Shown one piece after another: positions 11,857 to 17,926 of a DNA stretch of 25,104 nucleotides; position 1 is the first letter of the stretch; each line of letters opens with the position of its first letter. The notes beneath the pieces are model-generated. The model was not told the DNA's origin. It was given only the letters and a program-made list of their open reading frames with translations, and ran no database searches. The position numbers were made by a program, and so were the translations under genes. Source of the stretch: a virus; IMG/VR virus record IMGVR_UViG_3300043410_001535, positions 1-25,104 of that record, one strand, 5' to 3'.

Positions 11857-12373
11857 TGAGACGCCGGAGGCTGTCGAAGCGATCAAACGTCGCGTCGGTC
11901 GCCCGGCAAAGCTTGAGTATTCGCCTGAGCTTGGTCAGCAGATCTATGAGTGCATGATTGCAGGAATGGATATGGTTGAAGCTTGCAAGTATCTCGAGCT
12001 TAATCGTGGTCAGGTTTATAGGTGGAAGGATCAGTATCCAGAATTTGAGTCTTTATGTACACGCGCGCGTGAAGGGATGATGGAAAAGCGTCTGTCTGAT
12101 CTGCGGATGTCCATCAAGGATGCAAAGAGCAAGAAGGAAGATCCAACTTGGTTCAAGATCGAGTTGAGCTTCGAGCAGTGGAACGCAGAGCGCATGGCTC
12201 CGCGCATGTACGCTCAGAGGAATCGGACGGAAGTCACCGGCAAGGATGGCGCTCCGATCCAGATGCAGCAGCATACGATTATAGACAGCTCGACGCTGGA
12301 CCCTGACCAGCGGGACGCGCTTAGAGCCATTCTGATGGCCGCTCAGGGGCAAACAGAAGGAGATGAGGACTGA
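11822..12373 (+). CDS. Small terminase subunit-like protein
   Basis: A 183-aa protein with the layout of Sf6-type small terminases. An AT-hook-like RRVGRPAKL (23-31) is followed by an HTH (MDMVEACKYLELNRGQVYRW) and the typical YPEFESLCTRAREGMMEKRL helix. C-terminal parts contain AERMAPRMYAQRNRTEVTGK, frequent in this family. The small terminase recognises packaging sites and loads the large subunit. The large terminase lies 5.5 kb downstream, which is unusual but seen in some phages. The start is inside the tandem-HTH gene; the end shares one base with the Dam start. Confidence 0.8.
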   Translation: MPRESKIIKKVSETPEAVEAIKRRVGRPAKLEYSPELGQQIYECMIAGMDMVEACKYLELNRGQVYRWKDQYPEFESLCTRAREGMMEKRLSDLRMSIKDAKSKKEDPTWFKIELSFEQWNAERMAPRMYAQRNRTEVTGKDGAPIQMQQHTIIDSSTLDPDQRDALRAILMAAQGQTEGDED

Positions 12374-12885
12374 TGGCTCATTGGGAGGGAATTGGGAAGT
12401 CAGATGAATGGTACACGCCGAAGTACATCTTCGATGCCCTTGGCGTTGAGTTCGACATGGATGTGGCCCACCCGGCAGATGTGAAAACATGGGTTCCGGC
12501 TAAAACATTCATTTCATTCAAATCTTTGGAACGTACTTGGGTTGGCTTCATTTGGATGAATCCTCCTTTTGGAGGAAGGAATGGTCTGACACCTTGGGTT
12601 CTGAAGTTCATAGAGCACGGTGATGGGATTGCTCTTGTACCTGATCGAACCAGCGCGCCTTGGTTCCAGTGGACTGCGCATAGGTCTCATGCGGTTCTAT
12701 TCATGTCCCCAAAAGTTAAATTCCAAGCGCCTTCGGGGGAGTTGGGGAAGTCTCCCAGTACTGGAACCGCGTTATTCGCTGTTGGTCAAAATGGTGTAGG
12801 CGCGTTGCGCCGTGCATCAAGGCTTGGCTGGTTTATAGATTTGCTGGCCGCGCAGGGGCAGCAGCAGGGAGGCGAGGATGATTGA
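12373..12885 (+). CDS. dam: Phage DNA N6-adenine methyltransferase (Dam, PF05869 type)
   Basis: A 170-aa protein. The start KSDEWYTPKYIFDALGVEFD and the catalytic N63-PPF in GFIWMNPPFGGRN are diagnostic of the phage Dam family (PF05869), which methylates adenine at GATC or similar sites. A FMSPKVKFQAP strand and the C-terminal LRRASRLGWFID follow. It is the second adenine methylase in the window, next to the ParB-MT-A70 fusion. Two methylases suggest protection against several restriction specificities or control of packaging. It overlaps the next gene by 8 nt. Confidence 0.9.
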   Translation: MAHWEGIGKSDEWYTPKYIFDALGVEFDMDVAHPADVKTWVPAKTFISFKSLERTWVGFIWMNPPFGGRNGLTPWVLKFIEHGDGIALVPDRTSAPWFQWTAHRSHAVLFMSPKVKFQAPSGELGKSPSTGTALFAVGQNGVGALRRASRLGWFIDLLAAQGQQQGGEDD

Positions 12886-13216
12886 GTGGCTTAAACAGAC
12901 ACTGGACTATCGAAAGAAGTATCTCGCTGCGGTTGAGTCCGCTCGTGAGGCGTCAGCAAATGCGTTGCTGATCATGGGTCAATATGAAGCGTTGAGGGCA
13001 AATCTCCCGTATGACCATGAACTATCCACTCGTCGTCATTGGGAGGAATACGCTGATAATCGGCTTTTCACTGAGCATAAAGCTTTGAAGCGGGATCTTG
13101 AGCATCTTCGTGAAGCTCATCGTGCGATGGTTCAGCGGTGGACTGAGAACATCGAGACCTATGGCGTTTACATGTACGCTGAGAAGATTGCGCCTGAAGG
13201 GGGTAGTGATGAGTGA
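12878..13216 (+). CDS. Hypothetical protein, 112 aa, coiled coil
   Basis: Starts inside the Dam gene at ATG 12878. The whole protein is predicted helical, with a Trp near the start (IEWLKQTLDYRKKYLAAVES) and a central coiled coil (KALKRDLEHLREAHRAMVQ). No enzyme motif or membrane segment is visible. It overlaps the following DUF551-like gene by 8 nt. The role is unknown; its position with methylase and accessory genes fits no clear pathway. Confidence 0.65.
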   Translation: MIEWLKQTLDYRKKYLAAVESAREASANALLIMGQYEALRANLPYDHELSTRRHWEEYADNRLFTEHKALKRDLEHLREAHRAMVQRWTENIETYGVYMYAEKIAPEGGSDE

Positions 13217-13502
13217 GTGGCAACCTATTGAGACCGCGCCGAAAGACGGCACCCACATCTTCGCGGGCTACTACTACGACTACAGCGATATGGATGGGAA
13301 GCCGGACTGGGAGTGGGTCAGTGATGTTGTTCTGCTAAAACAGGCCAAGGGAATCATCGATGGCAATCGCGACTATCACATGCACTACGTCAGGAACGGC
13401 GAACTGGTGAACATTGCCGAGTTCTACACGCATTGGATGCCGCTGCCCGATCCGCCAAAGTTAGCTGATTGGTTAACAGAGTGTGACATTGAAGAGGATT
13501 GA
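13209..13502 (+). CDS. DUF551-like phage protein, 97 aa, copy 1
   Basis: ATG 13209 gives EWQPIETAPKDGTHIF at the N-terminus and FYTHWMPLPDPP near the end. These two motifs bracket a small beta-rich protein and fit the DUF551 pattern (PF04448), common in phage accessory regions and of unknown role. A second copy lies at 14995-15273 with the same start and end motifs but a divergent middle. Aromatic residues are frequent (GYYYDYSD). The start overlaps the previous gene by 8 nt. Confidence 0.75.
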   Translation: MSEWQPIETAPKDGTHIFAGYYYDYSDMDGKPDWEWVSDVVLLKQAKGIIDGNRDYHMHYVRNGELVNIAEFYTHWMPLPDPPKLADWLTECDIEED

Positions 13503-13503
13503 C

Positions 13504-13776
13504 ATGATACGTCTAGCTAAAGTTCACATGACATCCGCCGAGTTCCTTCGCGACAAAGCGCTCAAAGAGGATCTCCCTGAGCTTGCAGCCATCGCTGACC
13601 AGCTTGACGACTATGAGGAGATGAAGCCCCTCATGCATTACTACGTGACGGCCTATGCGCGCATGAAGGCCGCACTAGAAATGATCGCCAAGCAGCACGA
13701 TGGCCGCAACGCCGAGACCTACAAGGAGGCGCTTGTGGTGGCCAAGGAAGCCTTGCGCTATGCGGAGGACCAGTGA
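13504..13776 (+). CDS. Hypothetical small helical protein, 90 aa
   Basis: ATG 13504 has GAAGAGGA seven bases upstream. The product is helical and acidic (LPELAAIADQLDDYEEMKPL) and then has AYARMKAALEMIAKQHDGRN and VVAKEALRYAEDQ. The middle and end resemble the coiled-coil and AxxAL tail of the ORFs at 15625-17533, so it may be a distant member of that group. Its stop overlaps the next GTG start. No function can be assigned. Confidence 0.65.
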   Translation: MIRLAKVHMTSAEFLRDKALKEDLPELAAIADQLDDYEEMKPLMHYYVTAYARMKAALEMIAKQHDGRNAETYKEALVVAKEALRYAEDQ

Positions 13777-13985
13777 CACAGACCATGATGCAGTTGAACC
13801 CACCGCTGCCTATAGTGACGCCAAAAGGTAAGGCTCTGGCTCATGTCCTGATCGACTATGGCCCGGAGGCCGATCTGATCTGGGTCTGCTTCCAAAGCGA
13901 CGGTGAAGTATGGTGCTGGCAGAATCAGGAAGTGCGTGCGGATAAGAACATCACGTTTCAGCGCCCTCCATTCATGCCATCATAA
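13773..13985 (+). CDS. Conserved small phage protein, 70 aa
   Basis: GTG 13773 (GTGA overlap) with GGAGG four bases upstream; ATG 13785 is an alternative. The segment VLIDYGPEADLIWVCFQSDG followed by EVWCWQNQEVRADKNIT matches a short protein often seen in alphaproteobacterial phages, a small beta-rich domain of unknown role. It is the last gene before the promoter and hairpin at 13999-14065, so it likely ends a transcription unit, although no terminator is visible. Confidence 0.7.
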   Translation: MTQTMMQLNPPLPIVTPKGKALAHVLIDYGPEADLIWVCFQSDGEVWCWQNQEVRADKNITFQRPPFMPS

Positions 13986-13998
13986 TCCTGTGGCTATT

Positions 13999-14028
13999 TT
14001 GGCTGGACCTTGAAACGACAAGAATAAT
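13999..14028 (+). promoter_or_regulatory. Candidate promoter inside an inverted repeat
   Basis: TTGGCT (13999-14004), 18 bp, AATAAT (14023-14028). The -35 overlaps GCTGGACC (14002-14009), whose inverted copy GGTCCAGC lies at 14043-14050, so the repeat flanks the promoter. Transcription would start near 14035. Confidence 0.45.
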
Positions 14029-14033
14029 GTTTA

Positions 14034-14065
14034 CATTGGTGTGGTCCAGCTAGGAGACACCAATG
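14034..14065 (+). promoter_or_regulatory. 5' hairpin that pairs the start codon
   Basis: CATTGGTGT (14034-14042) and ACACCAATG (14057-14065) form a perfect 9-bp stem. The last three bases are the ATG of the gene at 14063, and AGGAG (14052-14056) lies in the 14-nt loop. If transcription starts near 14035 the hairpin is at the very 5' end of the message. This looks like a translational switch. Confidence 0.6.
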
Positions 14066-14599
14066 ACCCAATACAATGCATACCGAATCATTAGAGAAGT
14101 CACTGAGGCGCTTGAGGGATCTATCCCGCGCCAGCATCACATCGAGGTTTTAAACGCTCTCAACCGCTGCCGTGAGATGATCGGTGGCCTTGCTGCTGTT
14201 ATTGTTGCGATCGATAAAGAGCAAAAGCACGGCGAGCTTATGCTTGAAGCAAAGCTCTACGCAAACATCCTCAACGGTTACTTTGAGCAAGAAGGTGCGC
14301 GCTTTGGATTTCGTGACATCAAGGACGGCTTTGATCCTCGCGAGTATTTAGCCGACAAGGGCGTTATCAAATCCACAAACCCGACGCGCATTGCGATGGA
14401 GGAGCAGTTCGCTGCGGAACGCAAGCGCAAGCGTGAGGAGCTTGATGCGTTGATCGCAGAGATCGATGGCAAACCTAAGCGTCGGCGCGGTCGTCCTATT
14501 GGCAGCAAAAACAAACCGAAAGCGCCTAAGGTTCCTGTTGGTCCGCTTTATCCCAATTCTTTGAAGCGCACTTCTAAGAACAAGGGAGGCAAAAAATGA
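14063..14599 (+). CDS. Hypothetical protein with AT-hook tail, 178 aa
   Basis: First gene of the accessory-ORF train. The N-terminal half is helical (RIIREVTEALEGSIPRQHH, EVLNALNRCREMIGGLAA). The C-terminal 40 residues are very basic and include KRRRGRPIGSKNKPK, an AT-hook (GRP at 143-145), which usually binds AT-rich minor groove. A charged helix (EEQFAAERKRKREELDALIA) joins the parts. Its start codon is paired in the hairpin at 14034-14065, so expression is probably controlled at translation. The role is unknown; DNA binding is likely. An ATGA overlap joins it to the next gene. Confidence 0.65.
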   Translation: MTQYNAYRIIREVTEALEGSIPRQHHIEVLNALNRCREMIGGLAAVIVAIDKEQKHGELMLEAKLYANILNGYFEQEGARFGFRDIKDGFDPREYLADKGVIKSTNPTRIAMEEQFAAERKRKREELDALIAEIDGKPKRRRGRPIGSKNKPKAPKVPVGPLYPNSLKRTSKNKGGKK

Positions 14600-14799
14600 G
14601 AACAAAAGAAAGCCATTACTGGGCCGCTCAAGAGCAGCGTTGGTACGATCAGTATCTAAACGCAGAGAAAATTATCAACGAGCTTGAAAGCGCGATAAGT
14701 GCGCTTGAAATGATCGCGCTTAAGCACATCAATGATCAGGAAGCGCGCAAAGCGATCAAGGATTTGGTTGATTCCGTTTGGAGGGGAGCAAGGCAATGA
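14596..14799 (+). CDS. Small helical protein, 67 aa
   Basis: Coupled to the AT-hook gene by an ATGA overlap. Residues 20-45 contain LNAEKIINELESAISALEMI, a coiled-coil segment like those in the ORFs further right, then KHINDQEARKAIKDLVDSVW. This looks like a reduced member of the same small-protein group. The start has GGAGG upstream. No function is known. Confidence 0.65.
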   Translation: MRTKESHYWAAQEQRWYDQYLNAEKIINELESAISALEMIALKHINDQEARKAIKDLVDSVWRGARQ

Positions 14800-15002
14800 G
14801 CGATGCGAAGAGAGGATTTGCAACCATGAGCCCGGAGCGACTGCGTGAGCTTGGGAGCATGGGCGGCAAGGCTTGCCCTGCATCTGCCCGCACCTTCTCC
14901 AATCGTGAGAAGGCTGTTGAGGCAGGCAAGAAAGGCGCTGCTGCTCGGATTGCTAACATGTGGAAAGCAAAACAGAATTTGTTGGAGAAGAACAATGACT
15001 GA
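14796..15002 (+). CDS. KGG-repeat (con-10/YciG-like) small protein
   Basis: A 68-aa protein from ATG 14796, overlapping the previous stop. MSPERLRELGSMGGKACPAS and SNREKAVEAGKKGAAARI match the KGG motif family (PF10685 style, as in con-10 and YciG): conserved [SM]-x-P-x-R...MGGK and a second [R/K]-x-A-x-x-AGKKG. These proteins are small, hydrophilic and linked to stress in bacteria; in phages their role is unknown. GGGGAG precedes the start. It ends inside the next DUF551-like gene. Confidence 0.7.
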   Translation: MSDAKRGFATMSPERLRELGSMGGKACPASARTFSNREKAVEAGKKGAAARIANMWKAKQNLLEKNND

Positions 15003-15273
15003 CTGGCAACCAATCGAAACAGCGCCGAAGGATGGAACAGAAGTGTTGGTGTTCCGCTTAGACTGCGGATGCACGGCTATCGCTCATGTTGCCTTCTATC
15101 GCAGCGAAGAGTCGTGGGATGAGTATTATTTGCCAGACTGGGAATCTAAAGAAGAATACGTTGGGTGGTGGTCTTACATCAGGAATAGCATTTCGCAAGA
15201 GAAGCTCGATGGAGTTTATACGCCCACTCATTGGATGCCGTTACCGCCAGACCCTGCGAATGGAGATGAGTGA
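14995..15273 (+). CDS. DUF551-like phage protein, 92 aa, copy 2
   Basis: ATG 14995 gives DWQPIETAPKDGTEVLVF, nearly the same as copy 1 (13209-13502), and the end has THWMPLPPDP. The middle differs: a CGCTAIAHVAFYRSEESWDE stretch replaces the Tyr-rich region. The pair may have arisen by duplication or separate capture of the same family. GGAG lies upstream. Its stop TGA shares a base with the ATG of the membrane protein at 15273. Confidence 0.75.
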   Translation: MTDWQPIETAPKDGTEVLVFRLDCGCTAIAHVAFYRSEESWDEYYLPDWESKEEYVGWWSYIRNSISQEKLDGVYTPTHWMPLPPDPANGDE

Positions 15274-15431
15274 TGGAAGAGTTCATCTTAGTTGTGAGTG
15301 TTTCTTTGTGTCTCTTTGGCTTTGCGTGCGTCGGGTATCACACTGGCGCATACGAGAAACGAGAATATCAAAAATGCAGACAGTTTGCTGGCATTGAAAC
15401 ATGCCTCAAATATGCGGGGTTAGAGAAATGA
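15273..15431 (+). CDS. Small membrane protein, 52 aa
   Basis: Starts in TGATG overlap with the previous gene. Residues 4-22 (FILVVSVSLCLFGFACVGY) form one hydrophobic helix; the remainder is basic and polar with three cysteines overall in the tail region (YQKCRQFAGIETCLKYAG has two). No lipobox is clear. It may be an inner-membrane protein of the host-takeover or lysis type, but it lacks holin features such as two or more helices. The end overlaps the next ATG (ATGA). Confidence 0.6.
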   Translation: MEEFILVVSVSLCLFGFACVGYHTGAYEKREYQKCRQFAGIETCLKYAGLEK

Positions 15432-15628
15432 CTGAACATACAGTGACGCTTACTGCCGAAGAGTATGCAAGATTTTTGATGCAGCCAACTCTCCGCGATC
15501 AGTTCGCAATGGCGGCGCTGACGGGATTGTCTGCTAATCCTCAGTATGACTGGACATGGGAGAGAATGGCAGAACACGCTTATATTGCCGCCGACGCCAT
15601 GCTCGAAACGCGAAAGGAAAAGAAATGA
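15428..15628 (+). CDS. Conserved accessory phage protein, 66 aa
   Basis: ATG 15428 overlaps the membrane protein stop. The middle TLRDQFAMAALTGLSANPQY and the end MAEHAYIAADAMLETRKEKK match a small domain seen in many proteobacterial phages, where [LT]LRDxFA...AL.GL...P is followed by a helix with AYxxADAML. The role is unknown. It is part of the chain of overlapping small genes from 14063 on. Confidence 0.75.
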   Translation: MTEHTVTLTAEEYARFLMQPTLRDQFAMAALTGLSANPQYDWTWERMAEHAYIAADAMLETRKEKK

Positions 15629-15900
15629 TTCACGATTACAAAGAAGGCCCCTATTCAACAGGAACGCTCATTGAGCGTTTGGAGAACATGTGTGGGCGTG
15701 GCGAAGATTATGGCGTTTTGTTGGGTCGCGATGTGTGGCCCGATGATGTTCTGGAGGCTATTGAACGCATCAAGCTACTTGAAAAACACATGCAGTTGAT
15801 CATCACTAGAACTAAATACAGGGGCGGCTCTTTCGACGATGAAATGCCTGATGTTGTTTGTGCCATAGCTCGCGATGCACTTGAGGGAAAAGAAAGATGA
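15625..15900 (+). CDS. Accessory protein of the RIExLE/ALEGK group, 91 aa
   Basis: ATG 15625 follows in an ATGA overlap. The protein starts with YKEGPYSTGTLIERLENMCG and has a central helix (LEAIERIKLLEKHMQLI), then ends DVVCAIARDALEGKER. The last motif is shared with three or more downstream ORFs. Its codons GAG-GGA serve as the ribosome binding site for the next gene (ATG 15897). No function is known. Confidence 0.7.
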   Translation: MIHDYKEGPYSTGTLIERLENMCGRGEDYGVLLGRDVWPDDVLEAIERIKLLEKHMQLIITRTKYRGGSFDDEMPDVVCAIARDALEGKER

Positions 15901-16157
15901 CTGACCTCATTCTTCCCCGCCGCAAGTTCCTCACCGGCCTCATGGGCCTTGTAGCAGCGCCAGCAGTGGTGAAGGCAAACAGCTTGATGCCGGTGAAGTC
16001 GTTCGTTGAGGTTGAACTTCCGCCGCCTCCTGCTGGATTCAGGAGGTTAACACTCGCTGATTATCGCAGACTATTTGAACCCGGCCTGCAAAAGCTGTTC
16101 GATGATATGTACGAAGATCGTTCAGAACAATGGGCAAACGTATTTAGGAGCGCATGA
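15897..16157 (+). CDS. Tat-signal protein with a capsid-like tail motif, 86 aa
   Basis: An ATGA start with GAGGG in the previous gene. The N-terminus LILPRRKFLTGLMGLVAAPA is a clear twin-arginine (Tat) signal: RRKFL followed by a hydrophobic stretch and a possible VKA site at 25-27. After a Pro-rich part (VELPPPPAGFRR), the C-terminus LADYRRLFEPGLQKLFDDMY and SEQWANVF resembles the start of some phage coat proteins. A Tat signal would send a folded product to the periplasm, which is unexpected for a capsid-like part. It may be a recombined remnant or an exported effector. Confidence 0.6.
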   Translation: MTDLILPRRKFLTGLMGLVAAPAVVKANSLMPVKSFVEVELPPPPAGFRRLTLADYRRLFEPGLQKLFDDMYEDRSEQWANVFRSA

Positions 16158-16158
16158 C

Positions 16159-16506
16159 ATGATAGACAAATCTAAAACCTACCGCACACGCGATGGCCGT
16201 GAAGTCCGCATCTATGCGACGGATGGGGGTGGCGAATATCCTGTTCATGGTGCAGTTCTTGGGGCCAATTTCTGGTCTGCAACAAATTGGTCCGAAAATG
16301 GATGCTACAGAATAAACCATGATGACCATGAATATGACCTCATCGAAGTCCGCCCCCACCACAAGCGGACGGTGTGGTTGAATGTGTATCATGACGAACC
16401 AGATATACTTGCTTATCCTAGCAAAGAAGAGGCCGACGGGCCATTTCATAACCGCATCGCCTGCATCAAGGTCGATCTGGATTTTGAGGAGGGCGAGGGG
16501 CTATGA
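16159..16506 (+). CDS. Conserved phage protein, 115 aa
   Basis: ATG 16159 lies two bases past the Tat-protein stop. The start KTYRTRDGREVRIYATDGGG and following EYPVHGAVLG match a small beta-rich protein found in many phages. The mid-part has YDLIEVRPHHKRTVWLNVYH and a C-terminal acidic strand. It may be a small beta-barrel domain of unknown role. Its stop overlaps the next ATG. Confidence 0.75.
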   Translation: MIDKSKTYRTRDGREVRIYATDGGGEYPVHGAVLGANFWSATNWSENGCYRINHDDHEYDLIEVRPHHKRTVWLNVYHDEPDILAYPSKEEADGPFHNRIACIKVDLDFEEGEGL

Positions 16507-16994
16507 GCGATGATCTTGCGAAGCGGCTGCGCGACAATGTTGCGGACATTCTTGATTGGAATGGAAAGGTTATGACCGCATGGGATACCGTGCGGGCCAT
16601 GATTGCGAAGGGCGACAAAGGCTCTTTGCCTCGCGACATCATGGAGAGTTACCTTCATGGTTATGCGGAAGATATGAAAGAAGCCGCCGACCGCATCGAG
16701 AAGCTGGAGTCGATTGCTAACGAAGCATATACGGAACGCAACCGCCTTGTCGCGTTGCTTGCCAGTCTGTTTCCGTCTGGTGTGAAGAAGACAGACATTC
16801 CCGGATGGGATGCCGCATGGCACGGCTGTGTTTACATAGATTTGCCGCATGGACAAGCGTCTTGGCATTTCCATGACGATGAGGCGCATTTGTTCGCGCA
16901 TCTGCCGCCGTACAAAGGCGAATGGGACGGCCACACAACTGAAGAAAAATACGAGCGCATCGCCCGTCAAGCACTGGAGGAGAAAGATGAATGA
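16503..16994 (+). CDS. Conserved phage protein with shared C-terminal cassette, 163 aa
   Basis: Starts in an ATGA overlap. The N-terminal part is a coiled coil ending DRIEKLESIANEAYTERN. The middle matches a widespread phage domain: LVALLASLFPSGVKKTDIPG, then DLPHGQASWHFHDDEAHLFA and HLPPYKGEWDGHTTEEKY, with a His-rich strand that might bind metal. The end is ERIARQALEEKDE. The domain's function is unknown. The GGAGGAG in its tail precedes the next start (16987). Confidence 0.78.
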   Translation: MSDDLAKRLRDNVADILDWNGKVMTAWDTVRAMIAKGDKGSLPRDIMESYLHGYAEDMKEAADRIEKLESIANEAYTERNRLVALLASLFPSGVKKTDIPGWDAAWHGCVYIDLPHGQASWHFHDDEAHLFAHLPPYKGEWDGHTTEEKYERIARQALEEKDE

Positions 16995-17226
16995 TGATCT
17001 TGTGAACTATCTTCGTGCCTTAGCAAACGGAGTTATGCACTGGGTAACGGTGGAACGTATGGCAAGGGAAGCAGTTGACCGCATCGAGGCACTTGAGGCG
17101 GCGCTGCGGCGGTGGTCAAACTATGGTTGTCCCGATTGTGGCGGTGACTGTGGAGGCGCTAACCCTCCTGTAGTTTGTTGCATCATGCTTGAAACCCGTA
17201 AAGCACTGGAGGGGAAAGATGACTAA
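16987..17226 (+). CDS. Accessory protein with Cys-rich segment, 79 aa
   Basis: ATG 16987 is inside the previous tail. DRIEALEAALRRWSNYGCPD, followed by CGGDCGG, gives a coiled coil and then a CxxCxxxC cluster that may bind zinc. A hydrophobic CC follows, then METRKALEGKDD-like end (MLETRKALEGKDD). It belongs to the group sharing RIExLEAAL and ALEGK. Fifteen bases (17095-17109) match 17408-17422 in the next gene exactly. No function is known. Confidence 0.7.
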   Translation: MNDDLVNYLRALANGVMHWVTVERMAREAVDRIEALEAALRRWSNYGCPDCGGDCGGANPPVVCCIMLETRKALEGKDD

Positions 17227-17533
17227 ATGGTTTGTGACAGTCGATAAGTATTCCAGCTACATTGATGATCCTGACGCTCCTGTTTGGACAGTGAGCAAAG
17301 ACCCAAACAATGTTGGCTGGGAAACAGACAGTGGGCATTGCGGTTATGGGCTTCCTAAAAAGGATGCTGAAGAATTGGCCAATGCAGCCAATCGCATTGA
17401 ACAGTTGGAGGCGGCGCTGCGGGAAATTATTGAACGTGCGGAGCATCGTATGAGTCATAGTGTTAGTGATGATACATGCCTTATTGCTCGCAAAGCACTG
17501 AAGAAGACGAATGCGTCGGAAGAACATATCTAA
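17219..17533 (+). CDS. Accessory protein of the RIExLE/ALEGK group, 104 aa
   Basis: Starts at ATG 17219 in the tail of the previous gene, with GGAGGGG before it. The N-terminal domain (TKWFVTVDKYSSYIDDPD, PVWTVSKDPNNVGWETDS) is unlike the others and beta-rich. The C-terminal part repeats the group pattern: ANRIEQLEAALREIIERA, then DDTCLIARKALKKTN. This shows different heads joined to the same helix and tail. The end overlaps the next small ORF by 23 nt. Confidence 0.7.
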   Translation: MTKWFVTVDKYSSYIDDPDAPVWTVSKDPNNVGWETDSGHCGYGLPKKDAEELANAANRIEQLEAALREIIERAEHRMSHSVSDDTCLIARKALKKTNASEEHI

Positions 17534-17687
17534 ACGGCGCTGGAAAGCTCGCTTGATGCAAGGGCTGTGGATTCCCGGAATGGTGATCCATGCCTATGGC
17601 TTTGTCGTGCCTGACGGATATGCTGGGGAAGCTCACCCTGAGCTAGACTTTTATAGGATCGTTAGATGTGGTACGATGACAATATGA
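17511..17687 (+). CDS. Small basic protein, 58 aa
   Basis: A 58-aa ORF from ATG 17511 that fills a gap otherwise without a gene. It starts very basic (RRKNISKRRWKARLMQGLW) and continues IPGMVIHAYGFVVPDGYAGE, a beta-like segment. GAAGAAG precedes the start. Its end overlaps the next gene by 22 nt. It has no recognised family; the fit between neighbours supports a real gene, with moderate certainty. Confidence 0.5.
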   Translation: MRRKNISKRRWKARLMQGLWIPGMVIHAYGFVVPDGYAGEAHPELDFYRIVRCGTMTI

Positions 17688-17926
17688 CAGACGACACCTA
17701 CGTCTCTAGCGGCTGGCACTACAATTACGGATGGCTTCGTAGGCCGGAGTTGGACGACGAGAACGGCTATGCCTATGAGGAGCCGGATGGCGATCTGATC
17801 TTCACGAGCCGTGTCTGTCATTCCGTTCGGGCGTATCTCGATTGCTGGTTGGATAATGAGAGCGGCGTTAAGTACCTGACGTTTACACGTCAGCCTGTTA
17901 GGCTTTGGTCGAAGGCCAGCAAATGA
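17666..17926 (+). CDS. Hypothetical protein, 86 aa
   Basis: ATG 17666 has AGGA seven bases upstream; ATG 17684 is the alternative. The protein is rich in Tyr, Trp, Asp (DDTYVSSGWHYNYGWLRRPE, then DDENGYAYEEPDGDLIFTS), suggesting a small beta domain. No family is recognised. It ends in an ATGA overlap with the large terminase, so it could be a terminase-linked protein. Confidence 0.65.
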   Translation: MWYDDNMTDDTYVSSGWHYNYGWLRRPELDDENGYAYEEPDGDLIFTSRVCHSVRAYLDCWLDNESGVKYLTFTRQPVRLWSKASK

